Shown: positions 1 to 8,138 of the stretch, piece by piece
Numbering within the stretch: the first letter of the stretch is position 1
Layout: each line of letters begins with the position of its first letter
DNA from: Micropruina sonneratiae
GTDB taxonomy: Bacteria > Actinomycetota > Actinomycetes > Propionibacteriales > Propionibacteriaceae
Assembly (NCBI RefSeq): GCF_025972045.1
Contig: NZ_JAPDHX010000003.1
Span: 310,001-374,000 of the forward strand
Direction of reading: 5' to 3'
Length of the DNA stretch: 64,000 nucleotides
Notes under the pieces: generated by a model
Database searches by the model: none
Told to the model about the DNA's origin: nothing
What the model saw: the letters and a program-made list of their open reading frames with translations, nothing else
Position numbers and translations under genes: made by a program

Positions 1-174
1 GACAGCCGTGCCGGGATTCAGCGGGGTTGTCGGGCGATAGGCGTCGCCGAACAGCACGACGGACCCATCGGCGCTGACAAGAATGGTCTCGGGGAGGTGG
101 CCTCGGACCGCGGCTGGGTTGACGAATCGGGATCCGCGGACCAGCTTCACCCATCCCGTGCCCTGGTCGCTCAT
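1..174 (-). CDS. Unknown protein, N-terminal part only, running off the window edge
   Basis: An ATG at 174 opens a frame that reads without a stop to base 1 (58 codons visible, beginning MSDQGTGWVKLVRG). The start overlaps the stop of the preceding methyltransferase remnant in an ATGA arrangement, the pattern of translationally coupled genes, so the two once formed an operon. I do not recognise a family from this portion. Pairing with a DNA methyltransferase suggests a restriction or defence role, but that rests on context alone. The rest of the gene lies outside the window. Confidence 0.5.
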   Translation of the reverse strand, partial: MSDQGTGWVKLVRGSRFVNPAAVRGHLPETILVSADGSVVLFGDAYRPTTPLNPGTAV

Positions 175-416
175 CGGGCCGCCTCACGTCGACGCTGCCC
201 ACCACGGCGATCCTCGGTATCACCCTCCAACACTTCTCGGCTAAGCCGTGCCGCAGTGAGTGCCAATGCCTTCGGATTGAGATCTCCGCCGAGGAACCGG
301 CGCCGGCACCGCCAAGCCGCGAGCGCGGTCTCTCCACCACCGATGAATGGGTCGACCACCAGCGACTCCCAGGTCTGACCCCCGTTGTCATCTCCCGTGC
401 CGTCCCCCACCCGTTC
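171..416 (-). pseudogene. C-terminal remnant of an N4/N6 DNA methyltransferase
   Basis: The frame encodes DPFIGGGETALAA, then RRFLGGDLNP and an alpha-helical end. This matches the SAM-binding motif I of DNA amino-methyltransferases, where it reads DPFxGxGT followed by RRxxGxDxNP. Having motif I so close to the C-terminus, after which the protein stops, fits the class that carries the catalytic DPPY motif first. That catalytic half is absent: the frame upstream becomes low-quality sequence and no DPPY-type motif is present. The gene therefore appears 5'-truncated. Methyltransferase ancestry is well supported; subclass is inference. Confidence 0.6.
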
Positions 417-474
417 TGCATGACCCGCCCGACGCAGCGACTGCAGGGCACCTCTGGCGCGCCGTCGCCAGCGA

Positions 475-589
475 GTGTCGGCCTGGCTGGTGCCGCTGCT
501 GGTCCGCCTGCAGGCGGGCGAGGACGTCACCAGGAGATCATCGACGGCTACCGCGTCGAGCCCGGCAGGTACCCGGCCGACCTGTACTG
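475..589 (+). pseudogene. Tail of an unidentified gene on the plus strand, probably frameshifted
   Basis: One plus frame ends in QEIIDGYRVEPGRYPADLY before a TGA at 587-589. A second frame just upstream reads LVRLQAGEDVT. Joined by a single frameshift near 530 they make a plausible short C-terminus with balanced charged and hydrophobic residues. No start or recognisable domain is visible. It lies head-on to the methyltransferase remnant, consistent with a recombination scar. This could still be chance. Confidence 0.2.
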
Positions 590-630
590 AGCGACGCTGG
601 GCCGGCCTTGGGGGTCGGCGGCGGGCCGGG

Positions 631-1950
631 CTACGGTCGGTTGCCGGACCGGGGACGGGTGAACGCCCATTCCGGGTCGGTCAGCATTCGGGCTCCGGAC
701 AGTCCGGCGACCATCGCCACGACCACCAGCACGGTCGACACCCCCGACTCGATGGCGGCGTTGATGTCGGTCTGGTCGAAGTAGATCAGGGTGCGCAGCG
801 CCGACGAGCCGGGGATCGAGACCAGCAGGGTCGGCACGGTCATGATGATCTTGGTCATCTTCAGCCAGCCGGCGACGAGCCCGCAGACCAGGCCGATGAT
901 CACGCAGGCGACGAACGTGGCGACGTGCGGCTTCACCCCGGCGTCCAGCAGCAGTTCGCGGGGGATGTTGCCGACGATGGCGATCACCCCGGACGCCACG
1001 GCGGTGCGCGGCGGCACGTTGAACATGGTGGCCCAGCCGAAGACGGCCAGGAAGCTGGCGAGCACGATGGCCAACCACACCAGGGCCGGCGGGCCGTCGA
1101 GGCGTCCGACCGGGTCGGGGGAGACGCCGGTCACCGAGGCCACCAGCCACACCCCGATGGCCATCGCGACCACCACCATGGCGGCGTAGGCCATCCGCGG
1201 CACGCCGGCGTCCAGATCGAGACGGGTCAGGTCCAATCCGGCCGTGACAAGCGGGAATCCCGGGATGAGGAAGATCGAGGCGCAGATGAAGCCGGCCGCG
1301 AACCGATCGCTCGAAGCGCCGGCGGCCACGGTGATCAGTTCCGCGAACGCCCAGTACAGGGCGGAGGCGAGCGCTGCCGAGGTGAGCACGACCGCCAGCT
1401 GGTTGAGCTGCAGCCGGGTGAAGAGCCGATGCAGTCCGTAGGCGATTCCCGAGGCGGGCAGCACCGCGAGCACCTCGCGCCAGCTGCCGTTGGACAGCAC
1501 CGCCACCGACGCGCACGCGAAGGCGACCAGCACCACCAGCAGCCAGGCCGGGTACCGGCGCGGCTGCTTCTCGATGGCGTCCAGCCTTGCCTCGACGTCG
1601 ATCGCACGCTCACGCTCGGGCAGTTGGTTCGAGAACTGGTGCAGCCGGGCGATCCGGTCGGCGTTCACGCCCGGCCGGGTCTCGCCCACCTGGGTGCGGA
1701 AGATGCCGCGGCGTCCGATGGTGAGGATGATCTGGGTGAAGGTGACCTGGGCGTCGATCTGTTGGACGCCGACCGTGCGGGCCACCGCCGCCATCACCTC
1801 GCGCACCCGCAGCGCGCTGGTGCCGGCGCCGAGCATCATCGTGCCCGCTCGCAGCACGACGTGCGACCGGCGGATCAGGTGGGTGGGTTCGAGCTGGTCC
1901 TCGTACTCGTGCTCGTCGATCGGGCGCGGCTCGTCCTGCGCGTCGGTCAT
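631..1950 (-). CDS. Threonine/serine exporter family protein (ThrE type)
   Basis: A 439-residue membrane protein of the ThrE family, which exports threonine, serine or related small metabolites across the inner membrane. Residues 1-140 form the soluble N-terminal domain, with MMLGAGTSALRV near residue 40, where the family has its conserved MxxGAGT stretch. About ten hydrophobic segments follow between residues 150 and 430 (the N-half ThrE_2 and C-half ThrE_C-like regions), so both halves are fused in one chain, as is usual in actinobacteria. It stands alone next to an S9 peptidase. A paralogue lies at 39704-40984. The true substrate is not shown by the sequence. Confidence 0.88.
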   Translation of the reverse strand: MTDAQDEPRPIDEHEYEDQLEPTHLIRRSHVVLRAGTMMLGAGTSALRVREVMAAVARTVGVQQIDAQVTFTQIILTIGRRGIFRTQVGETRPGVNADRIARLHQFSNQLPERERAIDVEARLDAIEKQPRRYPAWLLVVLVAFACASVAVLSNGSWREVLAVLPASGIAYGLHRLFTRLQLNQLAVVLTSAALASALYWAFAELITVAAGASSDRFAAGFICASIFLIPGFPLVTAGLDLTRLDLDAGVPRMAYAAMVVVAMAIGVWLVASVTGVSPDPVGRLDGPPALVWLAIVLASFLAVFGWATMFNVPPRTAVASGVIAIVGNIPRELLLDAGVKPHVATFVACVIIGLVCGLVAGWLKMTKIIMTVPTLLVSIPGSSALRTLIYFDQTDINAAIESGVSTVLVVVAMVAGLSGARMLTDPEWAFTRPRSGNRP

Positions 1951-2014
1951 GGTTCCACGCTAGACCCGGACGCCCGGGGCGGGCGGCGTCCGCCCGGTGG
2001 TGGGACGGCGCGAG

Positions 2015-4069
2015 TCAGCCGAGCAGGTCGGGGTATTCCTTCGGTTCGCCCAGCACGTGCTCGGCCAGGAAGGCCGACACGGTGCCGTACCAGATAGCCG
2101 CATGCTGCGGGGTGAGCACCCAGTGGTTCTCGTCGGGGAAGTACAGGAAGCGGTGTGGCGTCCTGCCGTCGGCGTCCAGGGCGAGTGTGGAGCGGCTGAG
2201 CAGTTCCCACCACAGCCGCAGGCCCTCGCCGATCGGAACGCGGTAGTCCTTGTCGCCGTGCACCACCAGCATCGGGGTGGCGATGTCGTCGACGAAGGCG
2301 TGCGGCGAGTAGTCGCGCACCATCGCGTCGCTGACCTCACGCGCCCAGTAGTAGGCGTGGTCGGTGGTGGGGCCGAACTGGTCCAGCGCCCACAGGGACG
2401 CGTGCGTGACGATCGCCTTGAAGCGGTCGGTCTGGCCGGCCACCCAGTTGGCCATGTAGCCGCCGAACGAGCCACCCATCGCCGCGGTGCGGCTCTCGTC
2501 GATGTCGTCGCGCGCCACGACCGCGTCGGTGATCGCCATCAGGTCGGTGAACGGCTCCGCGCCCCAGCGGCTCCAGCCGCGGGCGATGAACGCCTCGCCG
2601 TACCCCGTGGACAGCGCCGGGTCGGGCAGCAGCACCGCGTAGCCCTGGGCGACCATCAGCCACGGGCACCAGCGCCAACTCCAGGCGTTCCACGAACTCA
2701 GTGGCCCGCCGTGGATCCACAGCAGCAGCGGGGCGGGGTCTGCGGCGCCCGTACCCTCGGGAAGGGCGAGCCAGCCCCGCACCTCGCTACCGTCGGACGC
2801 CGTGGTGCTCACCTCGGTGAGGGTGCCGGGCAGCTCGGGGGCGGGCACCGGGTTCGGCAGCAGGTCGGCGGCGACCGGCTCGCCGGAGCCGCGGAAGGCG
2901 TCCAGGTCGATCCGCACCACCTCCGACGGCGCGGCGTAGGACGTGCGCAGCGCGTACACCCAGCGACCGTCGGGCGAGACCTGCGGATCGGTGAAGGCGG
3001 CATCGTCGCCGGTCACCCGACGCACGCTGTCGTGGCCCAGGTCGAGCAGGTACACCGGAGAACGGCCGTGGTCGTCGGCGGTGAGGACGAGGCCGCTCGA
3101 GTCGGGCAGCCAGGCCTGGCCGGCGTGCCAGCGGTCCCAGTCGGCGGCGATCCGGCGCGTGCTGCCGTCGGAGAGGTCGAGCAGGTGCAGTTCCACGTGC
3201 GGCGGACTCTGCGGGGTGCTGATGGTGGCGCGGGTGAACAGCACCATGGTGCCGTCGGGGGAGATGAGCGGGCCCTCGGCCTCGGCGGCCGGATCGTCGT
3301 ACAGGGTGACGGACTCTCCGGTGGCCAGGTCGAGCCGGCAGAGCACGGTGCGGCGGTCGCCGGCTGTCGTGATCCGGGCCTCCACCACGACGGCAAAGCC
3401 GGCGTCGGGTGCGAGGTCGAAATCCTGCAGGCGGTTCGGCAGCGCCTGCGGGGTGCGGTCGGTCAACTCGAGCCGGACGCCGTCGGCGTCCGTTCCGCCG
3501 GAGCCGGGAAGGGCTGCCGTGAGCAGGTGGACGGCGCCCGGGCCCAGGTCGTGGTCCCAGTGCCGGACCGGGTAGCTGGTGTGCAGCACCGCAGCGACGC
3601 TGCGCTCTTTGCGCTCTTTGCGCAGCTTCTCTTCGGACGCCTCGTCGACGGCTCCCGGCAACCGCTGCGCTGCGGTGACCACGACGTCGGAGTGGCTGAG
3701 GGTCTTGCCGAAGCCCCCCAGCCGGTTGCCGATCAGCCGCGCGTCGCCGCCCTGCGCCGGCAGCAGCCAAAGCGCGGCCGGGCCGTCCTCGTCCTCGTCG
3801 GCGTCCGGGTCGGGGCGGGTGGAAGTGAACAGCACGTCGCCCGCGTCGGTGAACACCGCCGACGACTCGCCCTTGCGCGAGCGGGTCAGCCGCCGCGCCG
3901 GTTCGGTGCCGTGCGGGTCGAGTTGCCACAGAGCGGTCCGGTACTGGGTGCGCTTGCCGTTGAGGGTGGCGATCGTGGTGACGAGCCGGGTGCCGTCGGG
4001 TGAGAGGCGCAGGCCCGAGAGCCGGGGCAGGCCGAGATACGCGTCCAGGTCGTGAAAGGGGGTCTGCAT
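2015..4069 (-). CDS. S9-family serine peptidase (prolyl oligopeptidase / acylaminoacyl-peptidase type)
   Basis: A 684-residue cytosolic-type peptidase. The N-terminal 400 residues contain repeated SPDG-type strands of a beta-propeller (LSPDGTRL near 22, SPDGTMV, SPDGRWV). The C-terminal alpha/beta-hydrolase domain holds the catalytic triad: Ser about 534 in GGSFGGY, Asp about 608 in HGDKDYRVP and His about 649 in ENHW. An oxyanion-side HGGP motif precedes them. Length and order match bacterial S9C enzymes that cleave short or N-acylated peptides. No signal peptide is visible. The start at 4069 gives an N-terminus typical of the family. Confidence 0.93.
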   Translation of the reverse strand: MQTPFHDLDAYLGLPRLSGLRLSPDGTRLVTTIATLNGKRTQYRTALWQLDPHGTEPARRLTRSRKGESSAVFTDAGDVLFTSTRPDPDADEDEDGPAALWLLPAQGGDARLIGNRLGGFGKTLSHSDVVVTAAQRLPGAVDEASEEKLRKERKERSVAAVLHTSYPVRHWDHDLGPGAVHLLTAALPGSGGTDADGVRLELTDRTPQALPNRLQDFDLAPDAGFAVVVEARITTAGDRRTVLCRLDLATGESVTLYDDPAAEAEGPLISPDGTMVLFTRATISTPQSPPHVELHLLDLSDGSTRRIAADWDRWHAGQAWLPDSSGLVLTADDHGRSPVYLLDLGHDSVRRVTGDDAAFTDPQVSPDGRWVYALRTSYAAPSEVVRIDLDAFRGSGEPVAADLLPNPVPAPELPGTLTEVSTTASDGSEVRGWLALPEGTGAADPAPLLLWIHGGPLSSWNAWSWRWCPWLMVAQGYAVLLPDPALSTGYGEAFIARGWSRWGAEPFTDLMAITDAVVARDDIDESRTAAMGGSFGGYMANWVAGQTDRFKAIVTHASLWALDQFGPTTDHAYYWAREVSDAMVRDYSPHAFVDDIATPMLVVHGDKDYRVPIGEGLRLWWELLSRSTLALDADGRTPHRFLYFPDENHWVLTPQHAAIWYGTVSAFLAEHVLGEPKEYPDLLG

Positions 4070-4199
4070 CCGATGACACTAATCCATCGCGCCAGGCGCT
4101 CCCCGACGTCAGGGGCGGCCACGCCGGGTTTCCCGGCGGTGAGGCTGCTGGCCTACACTCGACCCCGGGTCGGACGCCGCGGCGTCCGACCAGCACGAC

Positions 4200-4275
4200 C
4201 GGGGCGTAGCGTAGTGGCTAGCGCGCCTGCTTTGGGAGCAGGAGATCGCAGGTTCGAGTCCTGTCGCCCCGACCA
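4200..4275 (+). tRNA. tRNA-Pro (anticodon TGG), CCA encoded
   Basis: The 7-bp acceptor stem CGGGGCG pairs with CGCCCCG. The anticodon stem CCTGC/GCAGG encloses loop TTTGGGA, giving anticodon TGG. The T arm GCAGG-TTCGAGT-CCTGT is canonical, and CCA is encoded at 4273-4275. A tyrosine integrase starts 128 bp downstream on the same strand, the usual arrangement for an element integrated into a tRNA 3' end. I did not find a second copy of the tRNA 3' end in the window to mark the other boundary. Confidence 0.96.
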
Positions 4276-4402
4276 TTTTGCTACAAAGCGCTGAGTAGCG
4301 ATTTAGCCTCGTTGGCTAGGGGTTTCACTTAGGACGGTGCGAGGCACATGGTGGCAGAAGTGGGCAGAAACCGGCTAAGTTGAGACACGTATAAGACACG
4401 AC

Positions 4403-5560
4403 GTGGTCCACAGGAAGCCGAGAGTGCCCCAAGCCAGCCCGGTGCGACGCCCGCGACGCGGCTTTGGACGTATCGCTCGCCTCCCGTCCAAACGATTCCG
4501 AGCTCGCTACCTCGGGCCAGATGGGCAGCTTTACAGCGCCCCTGACACGTTCAGCGCCAGAATCGATGCGGAGGCCTGGCTTGCGGCCATGGAGCGGACC
4601 ATCAGCCGCGGTGACTGGCAGCCGCCCGCGCCCCCCAGCCTCCGCGGGAAGGCACTGCGAAGCTTCCGCGATTACGCGCTCAACGACGTTCAAAGCCGGA
4701 CTCTGACGCCCAGGACTCGCGAACTCTACGAGCGCCAACTTGAGCGGCTTATTCTTCCACACTTCGGCGAGACCGAAGTCGAGAAGATCACCACCACCAA
4801 CGTTCGCGCCTGGTACGCCCAGCTCTGCCCAGAGCAGCCCACGCAGCGTGCGCACGCGTATGCGCTCCTTCGGTCAATCCTTTCTCACGCGGTGGACGAC
4901 GAACGCATCACAGCCAACCCCTGCCACATCCGGAGCGCCACGAGCCGGCGGCGAATGAAGAACGTCGAGCCAGCCAAGCCAGACGATTTGGCCCGACTGC
5001 AATCAGAGCTGCAACCACGCTTTGCGCTGCCCATCCTCATTGCTGGCTGGTGCGGCCTTCGATCTGGTGAAGTTCGCGCCCTCCGTGTCAAGGACGTGGA
5101 CGTGGTGGGCGGCTGGATCAGGGTACGACAAGGCGTAACCCGAATCTCCGGCCAAGTCCTTGTTGGTCCTCCCAAGACACCAGCCTCGGTCCGTGACGTC
5201 GCGGTCCCGCCGCATCTACTTCCCTCAATCAAGACTTGGATCGAGCACCTGCCCAAGGGAGAGGCTGAGCGGTATCTCTTCCCAGGCCGCGAGCCCACAG
5301 CACCGATGAGTGAGAAGGCCCTGCGTCACGCCTTCGCCAAAGCGAAGGAGTTGATTGACAGGCCAGACATGACCTTTCACGATCTGCGCCACACGGCAGC
5401 AACATTGGCCGCTCAGAACGGTGCCACAACAGCCGAGCTCATGCGCAGGCTCGGCCACACGACCGCTTCAATGGCCATGCGTTATCAACACAGCAGCGCC
5501 CAGCGGGATCGCCAGATCGCGGAAGCCCTCTCCTCGTTGCTCAAGTCGGAAGAGAAGTGA
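4403..5560 (+). CDS. Tyrosine-type site-specific integrase
   Basis: A 385-residue recombinase. An N-terminal arm-binding segment contains RFRARYLGPDGQLY (about 30-45), followed by a SAM-like core-binding domain around 85-170 and a catalytic domain. Catalytic residues visible are Arg in GLRSGEVRAL, the HxxR box in HDLRHTAA, His in LGHTT and the nucleophile Tyr in MRYQH near the C-terminus. It starts with GTG and lies immediately downstream of tRNA-Pro, which is the likely attachment site. The protein looks complete and active. It drove insertion of the island that follows. Confidence 0.95.
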   Translation: MVHRKPRVPQASPVRRPRRGFGRIARLPSKRFRARYLGPDGQLYSAPDTFSARIDAEAWLAAMERTISRGDWQPPAPPSLRGKALRSFRDYALNDVQSRTLTPRTRELYERQLERLILPHFGETEVEKITTTNVRAWYAQLCPEQPTQRAHAYALLRSILSHAVDDERITANPCHIRSATSRRRMKNVEPAKPDDLARLQSELQPRFALPILIAGWCGLRSGEVRALRVKDVDVVGGWIRVRQGVTRISGQVLVGPPKTPASVRDVAVPPHLLPSIKTWIEHLPKGEAERYLFPGREPTAPMSEKALRHAFAKAKELIDRPDMTFHDLRHTAATLAAQNGATTAELMRRLGHTTASMAMRYQHSSAQRDRQIAEALSSLLKSEEK

Positions 5561-5597
5561 CACTTCACCCAGTTCCCAAGGTTCGGAGCCTCCGGAC

Positions 5598-5922
5598 ATG
5601 CCGGGGCGATACACCGAGGACGACTTGGACGGTGGTAGTGCCGACGTGCAGGTCACGTTTGCTCTCGAAGGTCAGCAATACGAGATCGATCTGAATCATC
5701 GCAATGCCGATGCGCTGCGGCTGGCGCTGGAACCCCTACATCCAGGCGGGACCAAAGGCCAGCGGCCGTAGCCCGCGGCGATCATCCCATCGGGTGCGTA
5801 ACAGTCGCGAACACCTCGCCTACGTCCGGGCCTCGGCGCGCGCGAACGGTCACAGTGTTTCTGATCGGGGCCGGGTCCCGGCCACCATCCTCGACGCCAA
5901 CGCCAACGCCAACGCCCACTGA
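5598..5922 (+). pseudogene. lsr2: lsr2 nucleoid protein gene, split by a one-base frameshift
   Basis: The first frame (from ATG 5598) encodes TEDDLDGG...VTFALEG..YEIDL, the Lsr2 dimerisation domain. It would stop at 5771 after 57 residues. A second frame, entered one base later at a CCCC run (5733-5736), continues with EPYIQAGPKASG and then VRASARANGHSVSDRGRVPA, the Lsr2 AT-hook-like DNA-binding domain, ending at 5922. Removing one C gives about 107 residues, the normal Lsr2 length. Lsr2 bridges AT-rich DNA and silences foreign genes. The gene sits 37 bp after the integrase. As read it yields only the dimerisation half; a sequencing slip is the alternative. Confidence 0.85.
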
Positions 5923-5938
5923 TCCGCTGCTGCCAGGG

Positions 5939-6235
5939 CTAGCTGTGCCCTGCGGGGACAGGGCTGACCGTGGCCGCCGCCACCACTTCCAGATGCAGCG
6001 ACGAGGTGCTCGTGGCCCACACCACCCTGGCTTGCCAATCGGGACCGGATCGTGACCATTCCAGCAAGATCCCCGGATGCTGAACGCCGTCGACCAAGAC
6101 AGTGACACATGCCGGTAGGCGGACCGCTGAAGTCCGGCCCGCCACCCTGTCCGCCAACGTTCCCGGCCCGAGCTGACCTTCCCTGTCATAGCCACGCAAC
6201 ACACCTTCCGGGCGCCCTTCGATGCTAGAACACAT
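5939..6235 (-). CDS. Hypothetical small protein of a mobile-element type
   Basis: A 98-residue frame. Its second half (CVTVLVDGVQHPGILLEW, then DWQARVVW) resembles short beta-rich actinobacterial proteins of unknown function found on plasmids and islands. That resemblance is from memory and not tested. The ATG at 6235 falls inside an SOS-box-like dyad, so either the real start is further in or the transcript begins upstream of the dyad. No catalytic motif is seen. Confidence 0.45.
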   Translation of the reverse strand: MCSSIEGRPEGVLRGYDREGQLGPGTLADRVAGRTSAVRLPACVTVLVDGVQHPGILLEWSRSGPDWQARVVWATSTSSLHLEVVAAATVSPVPAGHS

Positions 6236-6241
6236 GTTCTA
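6226..6241. promoter_or_regulatory. SOS-box-like dyad (possible LexA site)
   Basis: TAGAACA and TGTTCTA form a perfect 7-bp inverted repeat with a 2-base centre. It contains GAAC-N4-GTTC, the core of the actinobacterial LexA box. It overlaps the annotated start of the small minus-strand gene ending at 5939. Within an integrated element this would fit damage-linked induction. Function is inferred from pattern only. Confidence 0.45.
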
Positions 6242-6366
6242 ATCAGGCCACGGACATGTTATCCTGCATGGCCGATCGGCGCTCACGACCGAGCTGGGAT
6301 GTCGGCACGACCAAGGGGGCGGACTCCGTGTTGGTGGCCGAAACCAACTGGTCAGCCGCCTGTGGG

Positions 6367-7653
6367 TCAGGGTGCGAGGAGGCCCAGGGGAACGACGGCG
6401 ATCCCATCGGGGCGCCGGTAGGCGTTGGGGCCGGTGTTGATGACGATGGCGTCCAGCAGCTTGTCGCCCATCCGCTCGGCCAGCCAGTGGAGGTGTTTGG
6501 TGTCGGAGTCGGTGACGGTGTTGGCCAGCTTGACCTCGACGGCTAAGGCCCGGCCGTCGTCACGCAGGACGACCAGGTCGATCTCGTGGTCGCCGTTGCG
6601 GGTTCGCAGGTGGCCGACACGTGCTTCGGCCGCCTGGGCGGGTACCCGGACACACAGTGTCACCAGTGACTCGAACAGGTGACCGAGCACGCTACCCGCT
6701 TGAGGGCCCACAGCAGTGCCGGCGCCGTCGAGCAGCGCGTCGCGGCTGAGGCCGAGGAGTCGGGCGGCGAGGGCCGGGTCGGCCAGGTGATGCTTGGGTG
6801 TCTGGCCCAGCCGGGTCAGCAAACTGCCCGAAGGCGCCCAGGCCGGCACCGGGTCGAGCAGCCACAAGCTGGTCAACACGTCGCGGTATGCGATGGAGGT
6901 GGAGCGGGCTGGCTTGTCGCCCTGGCCGGGGGTGGCGGCGTCCAGGATCTGCGCGTAGCTGGCCGTGGTCGCCGTCGCGGCAGCGTAGGCGCGCAACCAC
7001 TTCAGCATCGCTTCGGGCTTGCGGACGGCCAGGCCCTGTTCGGGGACATCCCGATCGACCGCGGTGTGCAGATAGGAGTCGAGTTGGAACCGTCGCGATC
7101 GCCCCTCCAAAGGCCGGATCGCCGGATACCCCGACGCGACGATCTCCTCGACGTAGTCGCGCAAGGTCAACGGGCATGCCCCGGCCAGCGGCTCAGGGCC
7201 GCCCGCCAGCAGCCGACGCAGGCTCACCGTCGGCGCGGTCACACCGCGTTCGGACAGGGTCATCGGACGCATCCGCAGCCGGCCGATCCGACCCGCCCCG
7301 GAATGGGCCGTGGCGCCCGGCGCCGGGGAGGCGCTACCGGCCAGCAGGAACTGGCCACCAGCCGGTTCGGCGTCCACCGCCCGGCGCACCACGTCCCACA
7401 CCTCAGGGACCTTCTGCCACTCGTCGATCAACAAAGGACGCCCGCGCCCCAACACCTGCTCTGGTTCCGCGGCGATCGACTCGCGGACGGCTTTGGAGTC
7501 CAGCCGGACCACGCTGGCGACCCGCTGTTCGGCGGTGGTGGTCTTCCCCACGCCTTTGGGCCCGTCGATGGCGATGGCCGACACCTGGTCGAACAGTTCA
7601 TCCAACTCGGTATCAAGGATGCGGCGCACGTACTCCATGAGCGAAACATACAA
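6367..7653 (-). CDS. AAA-type ATP-binding protein with DUF4143 domain
   Basis: A 428-residue protein. The Walker A motif is GPKGVGKTT at about 29-37, and a Walker B-like LLIDEWQ follows around 75. The AAA core is followed by a DUF4143-like C-terminal region containing EIDLVVLRDDGRALAVEVK, an endonuclease-like ELDxxxxxxxxxxxxEVK fold signature common in this family. Members are often called archaeal-type or AAA_14 ATPases; their role is unknown, with defence or toxin-like links proposed. The frame has ATG at 7653 and 7638 and neither has a strong ribosome site. Paired repeats lie just upstream. Confidence 0.8.
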   Translation of the reverse strand: MYVSLMEYVRRILDTELDELFDQVSAIAIDGPKGVGKTTTAEQRVASVVRLDSKAVRESIAAEPEQVLGRGRPLLIDEWQKVPEVWDVVRRAVDAEPAGGQFLLAGSASPAPGATAHSGAGRIGRLRMRPMTLSERGVTAPTVSLRRLLAGGPEPLAGACPLTLRDYVEEIVASGYPAIRPLEGRSRRFQLDSYLHTAVDRDVPEQGLAVRKPEAMLKWLRAYAAATATTASYAQILDAATPGQGDKPARSTSIAYRDVLTSLWLLDPVPAWAPSGSLLTRLGQTPKHHLADPALAARLLGLSRDALLDGAGTAVGPQAGSVLGHLFESLVTLCVRVPAQAAEARVGHLRTRNGDHEIDLVVLRDDGRALAVEVKLANTVTDSDTKHLHWLAERMGDKLLDAIVINTGPNAYRRPDGIAVVPLGLLAP

Positions 7654-7656
7654 GAC

Positions 7657-7708
7657 GCATGCTTTGAATCAGTCAACTAGCACGGTTTGAATCAGGCATA
7701 TCGCATGC
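7657..7708. repeat. Paired repeats upstream of the DUF4143 ATPase
   Basis: TTTGAATCAG occurs twice (7663-7672 and 7686-7695), 23 bases apart start to start, so about two helical turns. GCATGC flanks the pair at 7657-7662 and 7703-7708. The block is more AT-rich than its surroundings and lies immediately before the ATPase start codon, so it could be an operator or part of the promoter. No known regulator is matched. Confidence 0.4.
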
Positions 7709-7825
7709 TACCCATCACAGACCGCTCCGGCCCGTCGGCACCGTGACCAACACCCGCACCGCGTCGGGTGCGGCAGAAGATGGTCTTTCGGCGATCCCGC
7801 GACAAGTAGGACCCAGTTTGGTGTC

Positions 7826-8128
7826 ATGCCATCCGACCTTGAGTGGCTTTCCGCCAAATACGAACGCAGTGAGGCAGCGTTCATGCGAGCGGTCGCGACG
7901 GGCTGCCAAAGGGATCAGCTAGCTGACTTGGCCGAGGCCACAGCCGCGTCCGCGGCTGAGCTGTTGACCGAGGCTCACCGTGCTGACATTGCAGGCGAGA
8001 CCGCGCGGAAGCCCTTGAATGAGCTCAGTGAGGCGTTCGAGCAGGTTGGTGACCTGTGGAGCGATCTGGCCAACGCGTATGCCGCACGCCCCGTCCAGAG
8101 CGAGAACTCCTTCCTTCGGCAGGAGTGA
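7826..8128 (+). CDS. Hypothetical 100-residue helical protein
   Basis: A mostly alpha-helical, acidic small protein (MPSDLEWLSAKYERSE... to SFLRQE) with no recognised domain. It ends about 10 bp before a remnant of a second tyrosine integrase in another frame, which suggests the two belonged to the same lost element. The ribosome site is weak. Balanced amino-acid use and the absence of a better frame support coding. Confidence 0.5.
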   Translation: MPSDLEWLSAKYERSEAAFMRAVATGCQRDQLADLAEATAASAAELLTEAHRADIAGETARKPLNELSEAFEQVGDLWSDLANAYAARPVQSENSFLRQE

Positions 8129-8138
8129 CCGGGGCCAG

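Noticed and set aside
171-416. Assignment of the methyltransferase remnant to the DUF1156 family
   Set aside because: In that family the DPFxGGG motif is near the N-terminus and followed by hundreds of residues. Here only about 60 residues follow, fitting the N4/N6 type with C-terminal motif I.
475-2097. A 540-codon plus-strand frame antisense to the ThrE-type gene
   Set aside because: Its sequence is rich in His, Gln, Arg and Gly with no domain, as expected from the shadow of a high-GC gene. The minus frame encodes a clear ThrE protein.
1997-4003. A 668-codon plus-strand frame across the S9 peptidase
   Set aside because: Shadow of the peptidase gene, with no recognisable domain and no ribosome site.
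5893-5918. Repeated AACGCC hexamers at the lsr2 end as a programmed frameshift signal
   Set aside because: They code for the ANANAN tail and lie 150 bases after the frameshift, so they cannot cause it.
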